Of a DNA stretch of 47,236 bases, positions 30,470 through 39,271 are shown one piece after another (the first letter of the stretch is position 1; every line of letters starts with the position of its first letter). Location of the stretch: NCBI GenBank assembly GCA_017455665.1, contig JAFSZN010000066.1, forward strand, positions 1 through 47,236, written 5' to 3'. Below the pieces are notes generated by a model that was not told the DNA's origin, ran no database searches, and saw only the letters and a program-made list of their open reading frames with translations. This DNA comes from Lentisphaeria bacterium (lineage in GTDB: Bacteria > Verrucomicrobiota > Lentisphaeria > Victivallales > UBA1829). Position numbers and translations under genes: made by a program.

Positions 30470-33400
30470 CTATGCGAGGTTGGCGATGTTGGACCAGGTC
30501 GTGAGCTGTTTGTCGTTGATCTGCCAGTAGCCGGTGAGTCCGGTGTCGGTGTTGGCCCAGGCGATGTCGTCGGTGCCGTCGGCGTTGAAGTCGGCGACGC
30601 CTGCGAGCTGCCACTCGGAGGTAACCGCGCTGAGGATCGACCACGAATTGAGGTAGCCGTCGCCGACGCCCCAGATGCCGACCACGCCCACGTTGTTGAT
30701 CATGGCGATGTCGTGCGAGCCGTTGCCGTCGAAATCGCCGGAGCACAGGAAATTCCATTCCGCCGGATTCGCGACGCTGACCATGCGCCAGTCCACCGGA
30801 TCCTCGACGATCCAGGTGCAGTACGCGTTGTAAGTGCCGCCGCCATCGCCGATGAACTCGTTCTTCCACAGCATGTCGCACTTGCCGTCGCCGTTGAAGT
30901 CGCCGGTGGAGACGCATTCCCATTCGGCGGAATAGCCGTTGATGAGCGTCCAGGTCACGCCGCTCTCCCAGTAGCCGAGCAGGCCGACAGTCTCGGACGC
31001 TCCGGTCGGGTTCGCGATCAGGACGTCGTCGGAGCCGTTGCCGTTGAAGTCGCCAATGCCGAGGATGTCCCAGCCGGCGTTCTTCAGGTTCAGCACCTGC
31101 GGTGTGAATGTGCCGTTTCCGTTGGACATTTCGCCGACCACATAGCCTTCCGTGTTCACGCGCAGGAGGTCGTCGCGCCCGTCGGCGTTGAAGTCGCCGA
31201 CTCCGACAACATCCCAGCCAGGATCGAGCGTGAGCCCGAGGCCCCACGGCTCGCCGTTCTGGTAGATCGTAACCGAGGCGGTCGGGGCTGTGCCGGTCGC
31301 GTCGGATGTTTCGATCGCGAGCATGGCGAAGCCGTCGCCGTTGAAGTCGCCGTTGAAGAAAACCCAGTCCGGGGTCGGTGTCGGCGGTTCCGGTCCGGGC
31401 TCGCTGCCGACCGTGACCGAGAGCAGACCGTCGCCGTCCAGATTCAGCGTGTAGTCCGTTTCGCCGATTGTCACCGTTCTGCCGATCGTGAGCATGCCGA
31501 GCAGAACGTCCGATGTGTTCATCACGTTGATGGCCCTGTCAAAAGCCGCCGCGCCGGTCGCAAGCCTGTATGTCCCGTTCGCCTGCGAATCGGAAACCGT
31601 GAGCGTGAAGTTCGGTGTGCCCTGAACGATTGAGAGATCGTTCACGAGACTTGCGGCTCCTGCGGATGTCTTCGACAGGTCGAAATCAAGGACCGCTCCG
31701 GTATATGCGGAAACACGAGCTCCTGATTCGAACATCATCCTGCCTGTGAGCTTGCCGCCGCTGGAGACCGTCATATAACCACTCTCGTTGGTGATATTGC
31801 TTGCCGTGCCGCCGCTGCTGATTCGCAGCCATCCATGGACAGTGTAGTCGGAAACGAGCCCGTCCTTGATTTCGAACGCGCTGCCGGCGTACGTTCCTTG
31901 GATGTAGGTGTCCGGAGCGACAGTTAATTGCAGACTTGCCCCTTCGGGGGCGACGATGTTCGTGGCTGTGCCGCCGCCATCAATCTCTAGCTCGGTGTTG
32001 CTTCCGATCATCGTGATGCCGTTTGCTACACCGCCGCATTCAACGCCGAGTCCTCCTTCGTCGATGATCGTCGTGTCGTTTGCAATGCCGCCGAGGGAAA
32101 CGAATACGCTTCCGCCGGTGATCGAGGTGCTGTTCGCCGTGCCGCCGCTGGAGACATAAGCACGTGCATACTCATACCCATAATGATAAAATGAGGCTTT
32201 TACGGTCATGCGATTTGCCGTGCCGCCGCTGGCAATGTCAAGCCGGCAATAGTCGTTGACGGTGAAATCGTTGGCTAGACCGTCCCTGATTTCGAACGCG
32301 CTGCCGGCATACGTCCCCTGGACATAGGTGTCCGGCACGACCGAGATGACAAGAATGGCCCCATCGGCGGCAACGATATTCGTGGCGTTTCCTCCGCTGT
32401 CGATTTCCAGCCGGCCGCCGCTGAAGGGGTCTCCCCACTCCCACAAGCTGATGGAGGATATGGGAGCGCCCTCAAGAAACGTGCTGTCTGTGATGCCGCC
32501 GCTGGAGACCGTCATCCTGCCCAGGAGATTGACGGTGGTGCCGTTCGCGGTGCCGCCGATTTCGATTTCGAGCAAGCCGCCGTCGTTGACGGTGACGTCG
32601 CCGGCGCTGCCGCCGGAGGAAACATTGAGGACGCCGGCGGAGTTGATGTTCACGCTGCTGGCGTACATGCCGTCCAGGACGTCGACCGTTTCGTTGGTGA
32701 TGTCGCCGGTGATGACGTCGCTGCCGCTCCCGACCGTGACGGACAGGACGGAATCGGTGTCCAGGTTCAGCGTGTAGTCCACGCCGCCGATCTTGCTGGT
32801 CGATCCGACCGCGAGTGTGCCGAGTGTCGAGCCGGCGGCGTTCACCACGGAGATGGTCTTGTTGAATCCCGCCGCGTTTTTGGCGAGCACGTAGATGGCT
32901 TCCGTCTGGTCGTCCTTGACCGTGAGCGTGTAGGTCGGCGTCCCCGTGACAAGCGAAAGATCTTTCACGAGCGCGACGGCGTAGGTGGTCGAAGTCCTGG
33001 AGGTGATGTCGAAATCCAGGATGCCGCCGCTCTGGAAGGAAGCGGACCCGCCGGAGGCGAACGACAGTTCGCCGGTGACCTTGCCTCCGAGGGAAACGAC
33101 CAGGGTGCCGTTCGAGACGACGTTCACGCGGCTGGCGATGCCGCGGTAGCCCACGAGCATGGTGCCGAATGTGGTCGTGCGGACGGCGGAACCGCCGCTG
33201 GAGACGTTCAGGGTGCCGCCGGAGGAGACCGTGGCGGAACTCATTACGCCGTCGGAGAAGACATTGGCCTTGCCGAAGACCGTTGTTTCGTACGCCGTGC
33301 CGCCGGAGGAGACGTTCAGCGTGCCGGAGATGGTCGTGCGATGGTCTCTGCCGCCGTCGTAAAAATTCATCGTGCCGCCGTTGTTGACAAGGGTGTATTC

Positions 33401-34555
33401 CGCTGTGCCGCCGGAGGAGAGGTTCAGCGTGCCGCTGTTGTTGACCGTGGTGTTCATCGCCCTGCCGCCGGAGGAGACGTTCAGTGTGCCGGAGAAGTTG
33501 GCAAAGACACTGGTCGCCTCTCCGCCGCTCAGCACATTCAGCCTGCCGCCGGAGTAGACCGTTGCGGCGGACGCGACCGTGTATTTATGGACGGTGGCAT
33601 CATGGGTGATGTTCGCGGAGAAAGAGTGGGCCTGGAACCGCACGCTCGCGCCGCTCAGGACATTCACGTAGCCGCCGTTTTCCTTGATGCCCGAGCCCGT
33701 CGCGCCGGAGGAGAAGACTGCGTATCCGCCATTGTACACCGTGACCATGTCTGCCGTAGCGCTTTCGTTGACCACAAGGGTGCCGGAACTGAGCATGGTT
33801 TCGCTCGCGCTGCCGCCGGAGTAGACAACCACCCTGCCGCTGTCGTAGACCGTGGTGGAGAGCACGCGACCATCGTGGTTGATCCCGAGTTCGCCGCCGG
33901 AAGAGACATAGTTGTTGTACGCGAAGCCGCTGGGGGAGACATACATCATTCCGCCGGCCCTGACGAAAATGCCGTTCGCGCTGCCGCCGGAGTAGACCCA
34001 CATGATGCCGCCGGAATCGACGACGGTGTTGCTCGCCTTGCCCCCGGAGGAAACATCCAGGTGGCCGCTCAAGCCGATCGTGGTGGATTCCGCGATCCCG
34101 CAGAGAGAAACTATTCCCCAGTTGTTGATCAGCGTGTTGCTGATCGTGGCATATTGATTGGCAAACAGGGAACCGCCGCTCACGACCGTGTTGTACGCAT
34201 ACCCGCGGGTGATCCCGGCGGCGGACGACCTGCCGCTCACGTTCAGAAGTCCTCTTGACAGCACGACCGCGCTTCGGACGACGCCTTCATCGACGTTGAT
34301 CACTCCGCCGCTTGCCACGCGGGGGTTGACCGCGCTGCCGGAAAGGGCGATGCGCATGGACCCGTAGTAGTAGATGGATGCTCCGGAATCGATGCCGCCG
34401 CTGTAGATGTTCTCGTGTCCGCTGCTGTAGACGTTCGCGCTGACGACCTTGCCGCCGCTGGTGACCCAGACCGAGCCGGCTGACAGGATGCTGGGGGAAG
34501 ATAGGATCATGCCGGAGGAGACGGTGGAAGTGCCGCTGGAGATGATGACTGCCAT
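30470..34555 (-). CDS. Giant AIDA-repeat surface protein with FG-GAP C-terminus
   Basis: 1361-residue repetitive protein. From residue 1 to about 1050 it is a beta-helix made of AIDA-type repeats (SSGGTA..T.V.SGG.. pattern). A module of about 80 residues ending in DYTLNLD.D..LSVTVGS occurs twice (near 540-620 and 960-1045). A Pro-rich linker follows. The last 300 residues hold six FG-GAP/VCBS-type calcium motifs (GDFNGDG, GDFNADGRDD, GDFNGNGSDD, GDFNGDGKCD, GDFDGNGSHD, ADFNADGTDD). There is no signal peptide and no C-terminal beta-barrel, so it is not a classical autotransporter; type I or another export route is likely. It probably acts as an adhesin. AAAGGG precedes the ATG. Confidence 0.85.
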   Translation of the reverse strand: MAVIISSGTSTVSSGMILSSPSILSAGSVWVTSGGKVVSANVYSSGHENIYSGGIDSGASIYYYGSMRIALSGSAVNPRVASGGVINVDEGVVRSAVVLSRGLLNVSGRSSAAGITRGYAYNTVVSGGSLFANQYATISNTLINNWGIVSLCGIAESTTIGLSGHLDVSSGGKASNTVVDSGGIMWVYSGGSANGIFVRAGGMMYVSPSGFAYNNYVSSGGELGINHDGRVLSTTVYDSGRVVVYSGGSASETMLSSGTLVVNESATADMVTVYNGGYAVFSSGATGSGIKENGGYVNVLSGASVRFQAHSFSANITHDATVHKYTVASAATVYSGGRLNVLSGGEATSVFANFSGTLNVSSGGRAMNTTVNNSGTLNLSSGGTAEYTLVNNGGTMNFYDGGRDHRTTISGTLNVSSGGTAYETTVFGKANVFSDGVMSSATVSSGGTLNVSSGGSAVRTTTFGTMLVGYRGIASRVNVVSNGTLVVSLGGKVTGELSFASGGSASFQSGGILDFDITSRTSTTYAVALVKDLSLVTGTPTYTLTVKDDQTEAIYVLAKNAAGFNKTISVVNAAGSTLGTLAVGSTSKIGGVDYTLNLDTDSVLSVTVGSGSDVITGDITNETVDVLDGMYASSVNINSAGVLNVSSGGSAGDVTVNDGGLLEIEIGGTANGTTVNLLGRMTVSSGGITDSTFLEGAPISSISLWEWGDPFSGGRLEIDSGGNATNIVAADGAILVISVVPDTYVQGTYAGSAFEIRDGLANDFTVNDYCRLDIASGGTANRMTVKASFYHYGYEYARAYVSSGGTANSTSITGGSVFVSLGGIANDTTIIDEGGLGVECGGVANGITMIGSNTELEIDGGGTATNIVAPEGASLQLTVAPDTYIQGTYAGSAFEIKDGLVSDYTVHGWLRISSGGTASNITNESGYMTVSSGGKLTGRMMFESGARVSAYTGAVLDFDLSKTSAGAASLVNDLSIVQGTPNFTLTVSDSQANGTYRLATGAAAFDRAINVMNTSDVLLGMLTIGRTVTIGETDYTLNLDGDGLLSVTVGSEPGPEPPTPTPDWVFFNGDFNGDGFAMLAIETSDATGTAPTASVTIYQNGEPWGLGLTLDPGWDVVGVGDFNADGRDDLLRVNTEGYVVGEMSNGNGTFTPQVLNLKNAGWDILGIGDFNGNGSDDVLIANPTGASETVGLLGYWESGVTWTLINGYSAEWECVSTGDFNGDGKCDMLWKNEFIGDGGGTYNAYCTWIVEDPVDWRMVSVANPAEWNFLCSGDFDGNGSHDIAMINNVGVVGIWGVGDGYLNSWSILSAVTSEWQLAGVADFNADGTDDIAWANTDTGLTGYWQINDKQLTTWSNIANLA

Positions 34556-34632
34556 GGGAGTACCCTTTCGTATTGTGTGTTATGCTAATTTGAGTTCATT
34601 TTCAGGGGAGAAGGGAGCCCGTGTCCGGGCAC

Positions 34633-34671
34633 AAAAAAGCCCCCGGACGCCGGATAGCGGCGCAGGGAGGC
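34633..34671 (-). terminator. Terminator-like hairpin in the leader of the repeat protein gene
   Basis: Minus strand: GCCTCC, inner stem CGCCG/CGGCG, then GGGGGC and six T. It lies about 80-115 bp upstream of the start codon, so it could act as an attenuator or end a small RNA. Confidence 0.55.
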
Positions 34672-34927
34672 GCAGAGGATCGAATGGCGGGGAACGTTTC
34701 GCCCGGTAGGAAGTGAGACTTTATAAAATAAAGTCTTGCTTGCTTTTGGGTATAAACAGACCTGCATGTTCAAATAAGGCGGAGACGGGAAACGGTCAAC
34801 TGTTCCGGCAGGCGTCATAGTCGTTGTTCAGGGGACAGGCGAATGCAATTCTTGCAGATCTTTTCCAAAATATAGCATGCATAAAAACAAAAAGCAAATC
34901 GTTTTTTTCCGAAATACCTTTTTTTCG

Positions 34928-35085
34928 GGAGGCAAAGCCTCCACTGCGGTTGTGCCGGGCTTTGCTTCCGGCACTTAGGACGCGATGCGTCCCGCTTCGC
35001 TGGGGTCGCTTCGCTCCTCGGTGAACTCGTTTTGCACGAGTTCGACATATTACATTAACGCGAGACGCGCCAGGGCAAGCCCTGG
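34928..35085. repeat. Cluster of five short palindromes of the dispersed repeat family
   Basis: Perfect hairpins in a row: GGAGGC-AAA-GCCTCC (34928-34942), GTGCCGG/CCGGCAC (34952-34974), GGACGC-GAT-GCGTCC (34978-34992), GAACTCG/CGAGTTC (35023-35043) and CCAGGGC-AA-GCCCTGG (35070-35085). The first two match the pair at 6375-6420 in order, spacing and connecting ACTG word. Confidence 0.7.
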
Positions 35086-35122
35086 ACTGCAGAAGTGCTT
35101 GGTTGCGCTCCGTCAGGAATCG

Positions 35123-36994
35123 TTAATGGCTGGAAACGAGTTTCGCGGCGGCTTCGGCGATGGCATCGGGTGTGAAGCCGTGTTCCTCGCGGATCTTCGC
35201 GGTGGAGCCGTGGGGGATGATCTCGTCGGCGTCCCAGCCGTAGGAAAGCAGGGCGGGACATCCGCTGCCCGCGGCGAGCTCGGCGACGATGGACGCCAAA
35301 CCGCCCTGTTTCACATGGTCCTCGAGCGTGACGACGGGCTTGCCGAGATATTGTTTGAAGAGCGCGGTGTCGAACGGCTTCAGGAAACGCACGTTCACGA
35401 CGGCGGCACGGAGATCGTGCTTCTTTTCGAGGATGTCCGCGGCCGCCAGCGCCGTGTAGATCTCGCGTCCGGCGCACCAGAACGAGAGGTCGGAGCCCTC
35501 GCGGACGACGGCGGCCTTGCCCCATTCGATCGGGGCGGGCGCGGGATCGCCGTCGAAGCGACCGGAATTGCCCTTCGGGTAGCGGATGACGGCGGGGCAG
35601 GGGTGCTTCAGCGCGGCCTCCATCATCATGGGGAGCTCGTCCTCGTTGGCGGGCATCAGGACCGCCATGTTCGGGATGGCGCGCAGGAACGACACGTCGT
35701 AGATGCCGTGGTGCGTGGGGCCGTCCTCGACGAGTCCGGCGCGGTCCTCGCAGAGGAGGACCGGGAGATTCTGGAGCCCGACGTCGTGGAAGAGGCAGTC
35801 GAGGGCGCGCTGGGAGAAGGTGGCGTAGATGGCGGCGACGGGGTGGCAGCCGTTGGCGGCGAGCCCGGCGGCGAACGCGATGGCGTGTTCCTCGGCGATG
35901 CCGACGTCGAAGAAGCGTTCGCGGTATTTGCGGATGAATTCGTGGGGGATGCCGCATCCGAGCGCCATGGCGGCGGCGACGGTGACGAGCTTCGGGTCCT
36001 GCGCGGCGAGTTTTTCGAGCGTTTTGCCGAAGACGGCGGAGAAGGTCGGCTTCGCGCCGGCGCTGCGGATGAGCTCGCCGGTCTCCGGGTTGAACTTGCC
36101 GATGCCGTGGAAGAGCTCGGGATCCTCGTTCGCGAACTTGCAGCCGCGTCCCTTCTCGGTGATCACATGGACGATCACGGGCAGGTCGTTGTCCTTCACG
36201 CGGCGGAGCGTGCGGATCAGCTCGACGAGGTTGTGCCCGTTCACGGGGCCGATGTAGCGGATGCCCATCTCCTCGAAGAACACGCCCGGAACGAGCAGGC
36301 TTTTCAGGGAGTTTTCGAGCCCGCGGATGCCGCCGATCATGTTTTCGCCGTGGGGGAAGATGCGCAGGAAATACTTCAGCGCGGTCTTCGTCCGGTTGTA
36401 CAGTTTGGCGGTGATGATGCGGTTCAGGATGCGCGAGATCGCGCCTGTGCTGCGCGCGATGGACATCTTGTTGTCGTTCACGATCAGGATGAGGCCGCGG
36501 CAGGTGGACCGGAGGTTGTTCAGCGCCTCGAACGTGATGCCGTTGGTGAGCGCGCCGTCGCCGACCACCGCGACCACGCGGTTCTCTTTTTTCAGGAGAT
36601 GGTCGGCGACCTCGAATCCCATGGCGGCGGAGAGGGCGGTGCCGGAGTGGCCGGACCCGAAGCAGTCGTAGGGGGATTCGTCGATCTTGGTGAATCCGCT
36701 GATGCCGCCCTTCTGGCGGAGCGTGTCGAACCGGTCCGCGCGGCCGGTCAGGAGCTTGTGCGTGTACGCCTGATGGCTGACATCCCACAGGATCTTGTCC
36801 TCGGGGGCGTGGAACACCATGTGCAGGGCGATGGTGAGCTCGACGGTGCCGAGGTTCGGGGCGAGGTGGCCGCCGTTCCTGGAAACCACGTCGATGATCC
36901 GTTCGCGGATCTCCTCGGGCAGGGCGGTGAGCTCCTTGCCCGTGAGCTTCCGGAGGTCTTCCGGGGAATGAATGCGCTGAAGGATTTTTTCCAT
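35123..36994 (-). CDS. dxs: 1-deoxy-D-xylulose-5-phosphate synthase
   Basis: 623-residue thiamine-diphosphate enzyme that joins pyruvate and glyceraldehyde 3-phosphate, first step of the MEP isoprenoid pathway; its product also feeds PdxJ. Conserved segments: DVSHQAYTHKLLTGR, cofactor motif VVGDGALTNGITFEALNN, GIAEEHAIAFAAGLAA with catalytic Glu, and DRAGLVEDGPTHHG. The ATG at 36994 gives the usual start MEKILQRIHSPEDL; an in-frame TTG at 37039 would add 15 unlikely residues and lies on the -10 region. Followed by palindromic repeats. Confidence 0.96.
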   Translation of the reverse strand: MEKILQRIHSPEDLRKLTGKELTALPEEIRERIIDVVSRNGGHLAPNLGTVELTIALHMVFHAPEDKILWDVSHQAYTHKLLTGRADRFDTLRQKGGISGFTKIDESPYDCFGSGHSGTALSAAMGFEVADHLLKKENRVVAVVGDGALTNGITFEALNNLRSTCRGLILIVNDNKMSIARSTGAISRILNRIITAKLYNRTKTALKYFLRIFPHGENMIGGIRGLENSLKSLLVPGVFFEEMGIRYIGPVNGHNLVELIRTLRRVKDNDLPVIVHVITEKGRGCKFANEDPELFHGIGKFNPETGELIRSAGAKPTFSAVFGKTLEKLAAQDPKLVTVAAAMALGCGIPHEFIRKYRERFFDVGIAEEHAIAFAAGLAANGCHPVAAIYATFSQRALDCLFHDVGLQNLPVLLCEDRAGLVEDGPTHHGIYDVSFLRAIPNMAVLMPANEDELPMMMEAALKHPCPAVIRYPKGNSGRFDGDPAPAPIEWGKAAVVREGSDLSFWCAGREIYTALAAADILEKKHDLRAAVVNVRFLKPFDTALFKQYLGKPVVTLEDHVKQGGLASIVAELAAGSGCPALLSYGWDADEIIPHGSTAKIREEHGFTPDAIAEAAAKLVSSH

Positions 36995-37041
36995 AAAAAA
37001 GACCGGTTTCCTGTTTTTTGCGGCAAAAAATACAATCAATT

Positions 37042-37070
37042 AATTTACACCGGGAACGGGGCTTTTTCAA
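37042..37070 (-). promoter_or_regulatory. Promoter of dxs
   Basis: Minus strand: TTGAAA (37065-37070), 17 bp, TAAATT (37042-37047), about 48 bp upstream of the dxs ATG. Confidence 0.7.
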
Positions 37071-37095
37071 GCGGAAAACGTGTTTTGGCGGGAGA

Positions 37096-37132
37096 AAGAA
37101 AGCGCGGAAACGGCAGGAGACCGTCTCCGCGC
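37096..37132 (-). terminator. Terminator of the GH43 gene
   Basis: GCGCGGA (37102-37108) pairs with TCCGCGC (37126-37132), with an inner ACGG/CCGT stem. On the minus strand it is followed by TTTCTTTC. It lies about 30 bp after the GH43 stop. Confidence 0.7.
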
Positions 37133-37163
37133 GAAAGTGCGCGAACCGTTTTACGGGGCGGGA

Positions 37164-38264
37164 TCAATACTTTTCGATGCCGCAGTATTTGGCGAACGCT
37201 TCGGCCTCGTCCTTCGTGAGCATGATGACCGCGCCGTGCTTTGCGCCGGAGAAGTTCGTGGTCTTCATGACGCCCTGATTGAAGCGGCCGAGGTTCGTGA
37301 ACTCGCGGAAGTCGGTGGTCTCGCTGAACGCCATTTCGTTGGGGAAGGAATAGTTGTCGAACATGAGGACGTACTTGTCGGTTCCGATCCTGCGCCAGAC
37401 GTTCGGGGCTTCGACGGCGCCGCCTGTCTTCGCGCAGTTTTCGTCGCTGACATACTTGTAGCCGTAGAGCAGATGGTCGGATTCGGCGTGCTTGATGCCG
37501 CTGTCGTAGTCGAAGAGATGGAATTTGCCGTTGGCGTAGGAGAGGTCGCCGTCGATGTAGGAGTGGTAGCCCTGCGGCGGGTCGAACCCGAGGAGTTTCG
37601 GGGTGGTCACGAGCCGCGTGAAATCCTTGTCGGTGTAGGCGTAGTAGAGCTGCTTCAGTTCTCCGCCGTCAAGACCGAGGGTGAAGTAGACGAAGATCTT
37701 TCCTTCTTCGGGGTCGTAGGCTGTTTCCGGCGCCCATGCCTGGCTGATATCGCCGAGCTCCGGGAACGCTTCCGCGACGTTGAAGCTGGTGCTGGTCCAG
37801 TTGATGAGGTCCTTCGACTTCATGAGGACGAGACTGCGGTTGTTGCCCCAGCCGTACTTCTGGGCGTCGCGCTGCCACTGGGTGTCGCGCAGGCCCTGGC
37901 GCTGGGCGTGGATGTGCAGGTCGGTCGCCGCCAGGTAGAACCCGTCGGGTCCGCGGAAGATGTGCGGATCGCGGATGCCCTTCTGTTCGGCGAGGTCGAT
38001 GCCGAAGAGCACTGGCTTGTTGCCGTTGACGTCGGTGAAGGTGTAGCCGTCGCTGCTGAGCGCGAAGAAGATGTCGTGGTACTGTTCGCGGAACGAGACC
38101 ATGAGGTACGCGCCGAAATTGTCCTCCGTGACTTCGGGGATGAGGTCGGAGTCGTCGGAGGCGCAGCTGGCGCAGGAAGTGGCGGACACGGAGAGGAACA
38201 CTGCCGCGGACGCGACGGCGAGCGAGGCGAGGAGGCGGCGAAGAAGACTGCCGGTAGATTTCAT
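37164..38264 (-). CDS. Lipoprotein glycoside hydrolase, GH43-like
   Basis: 366-residue exported lipoprotein (lipobox-like SATSC, Cys31). It has the five-bladed propeller layout of GH43 arabinofuranosidases/xylosidases. IRDPHIFRGPDGFYLAATD (97-115) supplies the likely catalytic base Asp99, and QAWAPETAYDPEEGK the likely acid Glu. Typical blade phrases occur (SLVLMKSKDLINWTS, GTDKYVLMFDNYS). It probably removes arabinose or xylose from plant polysaccharide. AAGGG lies before the ATG. The glycosyltransferase gene upstream is 58 bp away on the same strand and may share its transcript. Confidence 0.82.
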   Translation of the reverse strand: MKSTGSLLRRLLASLAVASAAVFLSVSATSCASCASDDSDLIPEVTEDNFGAYLMVSFREQYHDIFFALSSDGYTFTDVNGNKPVLFGIDLAEQKGIRDPHIFRGPDGFYLAATDLHIHAQRQGLRDTQWQRDAQKYGWGNNRSLVLMKSKDLINWTSTSFNVAEAFPELGDISQAWAPETAYDPEEGKIFVYFTLGLDGGELKQLYYAYTDKDFTRLVTTPKLLGFDPPQGYHSYIDGDLSYANGKFHLFDYDSGIKHAESDHLLYGYKYVSDENCAKTGGAVEAPNVWRRIGTDKYVLMFDNYSFPNEMAFSETTDFREFTNLGRFNQGVMKTTNFSGAKHGAVIMLTKDEAEAFAKYCGIEKY

Positions 38265-38322
38265 GGTGAAAGCCCTTATGAAAAGTGGTCCTTATGAGTT
38301 CGAATCGGATTGTTTTGCCTCG

Positions 38323-39039
38323 TCAGAGGCGGAAAAGCCCGTACTGGACGATGCAGCGGAGCGCGGAGACGCCGTCCTTCCAGTTGATCTTCTTGCCTTC
38401 TTCGTAACTGCGCGGGGCGTAGGAGACGGGGACCTGCCAGGCACGGGGGTGGAGCCGTGCGATCTTGAGCGTGAATTCCGGCTCGAAGCCGAAGCGGTTT
38501 TCGTTCAGCTTGATCTTCTGCAGGAGGTCGCGGCGGACCATCTTGTAGCAGCACTCCATGTCGGAGAGCGCGAGGTTGGAGAACATGTTGCAGAAACGGG
38601 TGAGGAACTCGTTGATCTTCGAGTGCCAGTAGAGCATGACCTGCTGCGCGCCGGTGCGGAGAATGGACGTGCGCGCGCCGAACACGACGTCCGCCTTGCC
38701 GTCGAGGATGGGCTGGAGGACGGATGGGAGTTCTTCGGGGCTGTACTCGAAATCGGCGTCCTGGACCGTAACGACGTCGCCGGTCGCCATGGCGAACCCG
38801 GTATGGAGCGCGGCGCCCTTGCCGCCGTTGACTTCGTGCCGCTTGAGCTTGAATCCGCGCGCGTCCCACGCCTGGAGGCGTTCCCAGGTGTTGTCCGAGG
38901 AATGGTCGTCGACGGCGATGTATTCCAGCTCGACGCCTTCCTGAAAGCGGACGGCGCAGACCCGTTCGAGGATGGCGTCGATGTATCGTTCCTCGTTGTA
39001 GACCGGGATCACGATGGAGAGTTTGATTTTTTCGGGCAT
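38323..39039 (-). CDS. Glycosyltransferase GT2, dolichol-phosphate mannose synthase-like
   Basis: 238-residue cytoplasmic or membrane-associated GT-A enzyme. It begins LSIVIPVYNEE, then IAVDDHSSDNT, GKGAALHTGFAMATGD, and the metal-binding DAD (94-96). Later ECCYKMVRRDLL is typical of polyprenyl-phosphate sugar transferases. There are no transmembrane segments. The ATG at 39039 puts the first strand at residue 7, as expected; a longer upstream start adds a basic, unrelated stretch. Likely makes a lipid-linked sugar for glycan or protein glycosylation. Confidence 0.85.
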   Translation of the reverse strand: MPEKIKLSIVIPVYNEERYIDAILERVCAVRFQEGVELEYIAVDDHSSDNTWERLQAWDARGFKLKRHEVNGGKGAALHTGFAMATGDVVTVQDADFEYSPEELPSVLQPILDGKADVVFGARTSILRTGAQQVMLYWHSKINEFLTRFCNMFSNLALSDMECCYKMVRRDLLQKIKLNENRFGFEPEFTLKIARLHPRAWQVPVSYAPRSYEEGKKINWKDGVSALRCIVQYGLFRL

Positions 39040-39128
39040 TTTGTTTCCAAAGTTGGACCGAGCCCGTCGCGGGCGAGATGCTTTTTTGCAGGCGGCGCGG
39101 TCTTTTATGTTTCGAATATCCGGTAAAT

Positions 39129-39156
39129 AAGATAAGCCGGAAATGTTTTTTTTCAA
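39129..39156 (-). promoter_or_regulatory. Promoter of the GT2 (DPM-like) gene
   Basis: Minus strand: TTGAAA (39151-39156), 16 bp, TATCTT (39129-39134). Confidence 0.65.
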
Positions 39157-39185
39157 GTCCCGGTGGATTATTTTTCAAAATCCGC

Positions 39186-39214
39186 TTGCATTTCGGACGT
39201 TTCAGAGTTACATT
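39186..39214 (+). promoter_or_regulatory. Promoter of the lipoprotein gene at 39272
   Basis: TTGCAT (39186-39191), 17 bp, TACATT (39209-39214). Divergent from the promoter at 39129. Confidence 0.65.
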
Positions 39215-39271
39215 TTTAGGAGCATTTTTCTATAAATGGTAAGCGATCCGACTATTGAAAGGATTCCCGAC

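Larger units (their letters stand above)
34556..35122. other. Intergenic region: adhesin leader plus hairpin repeats
   Basis: About 570 bp without a gene. The left half is the minus-strand leader of the repeat protein, with a perfect 9 bp hairpin (AGACTTTAT/ATAAAGTCT, about 34716-34736) and a terminator-like element (34633-34671). The right half carries five successive short palindromes of the dispersed repeat family downstream of dxs. The promoter of the repeat protein gene could not be fixed. Confidence 0.6.

Noticed and set aside
30470-34555. Classical autotransporter
   Set aside because: No signal peptide and no C-terminal beta-barrel are present; the end consists of FG-GAP repeats.
34556-34800. 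A c-di-GMP riboswitch in the leader of the repeat protein
   Set aside because: The conserved GEMM core words were not found; only simple hairpins and a terminator shape are visible.
36995-37039. TTG start at 37039 for dxs
   Set aside because: It would lie on the dxs promoter -10 region and add residues absent from the family; ATG 36994 gives the typical N-terminus.
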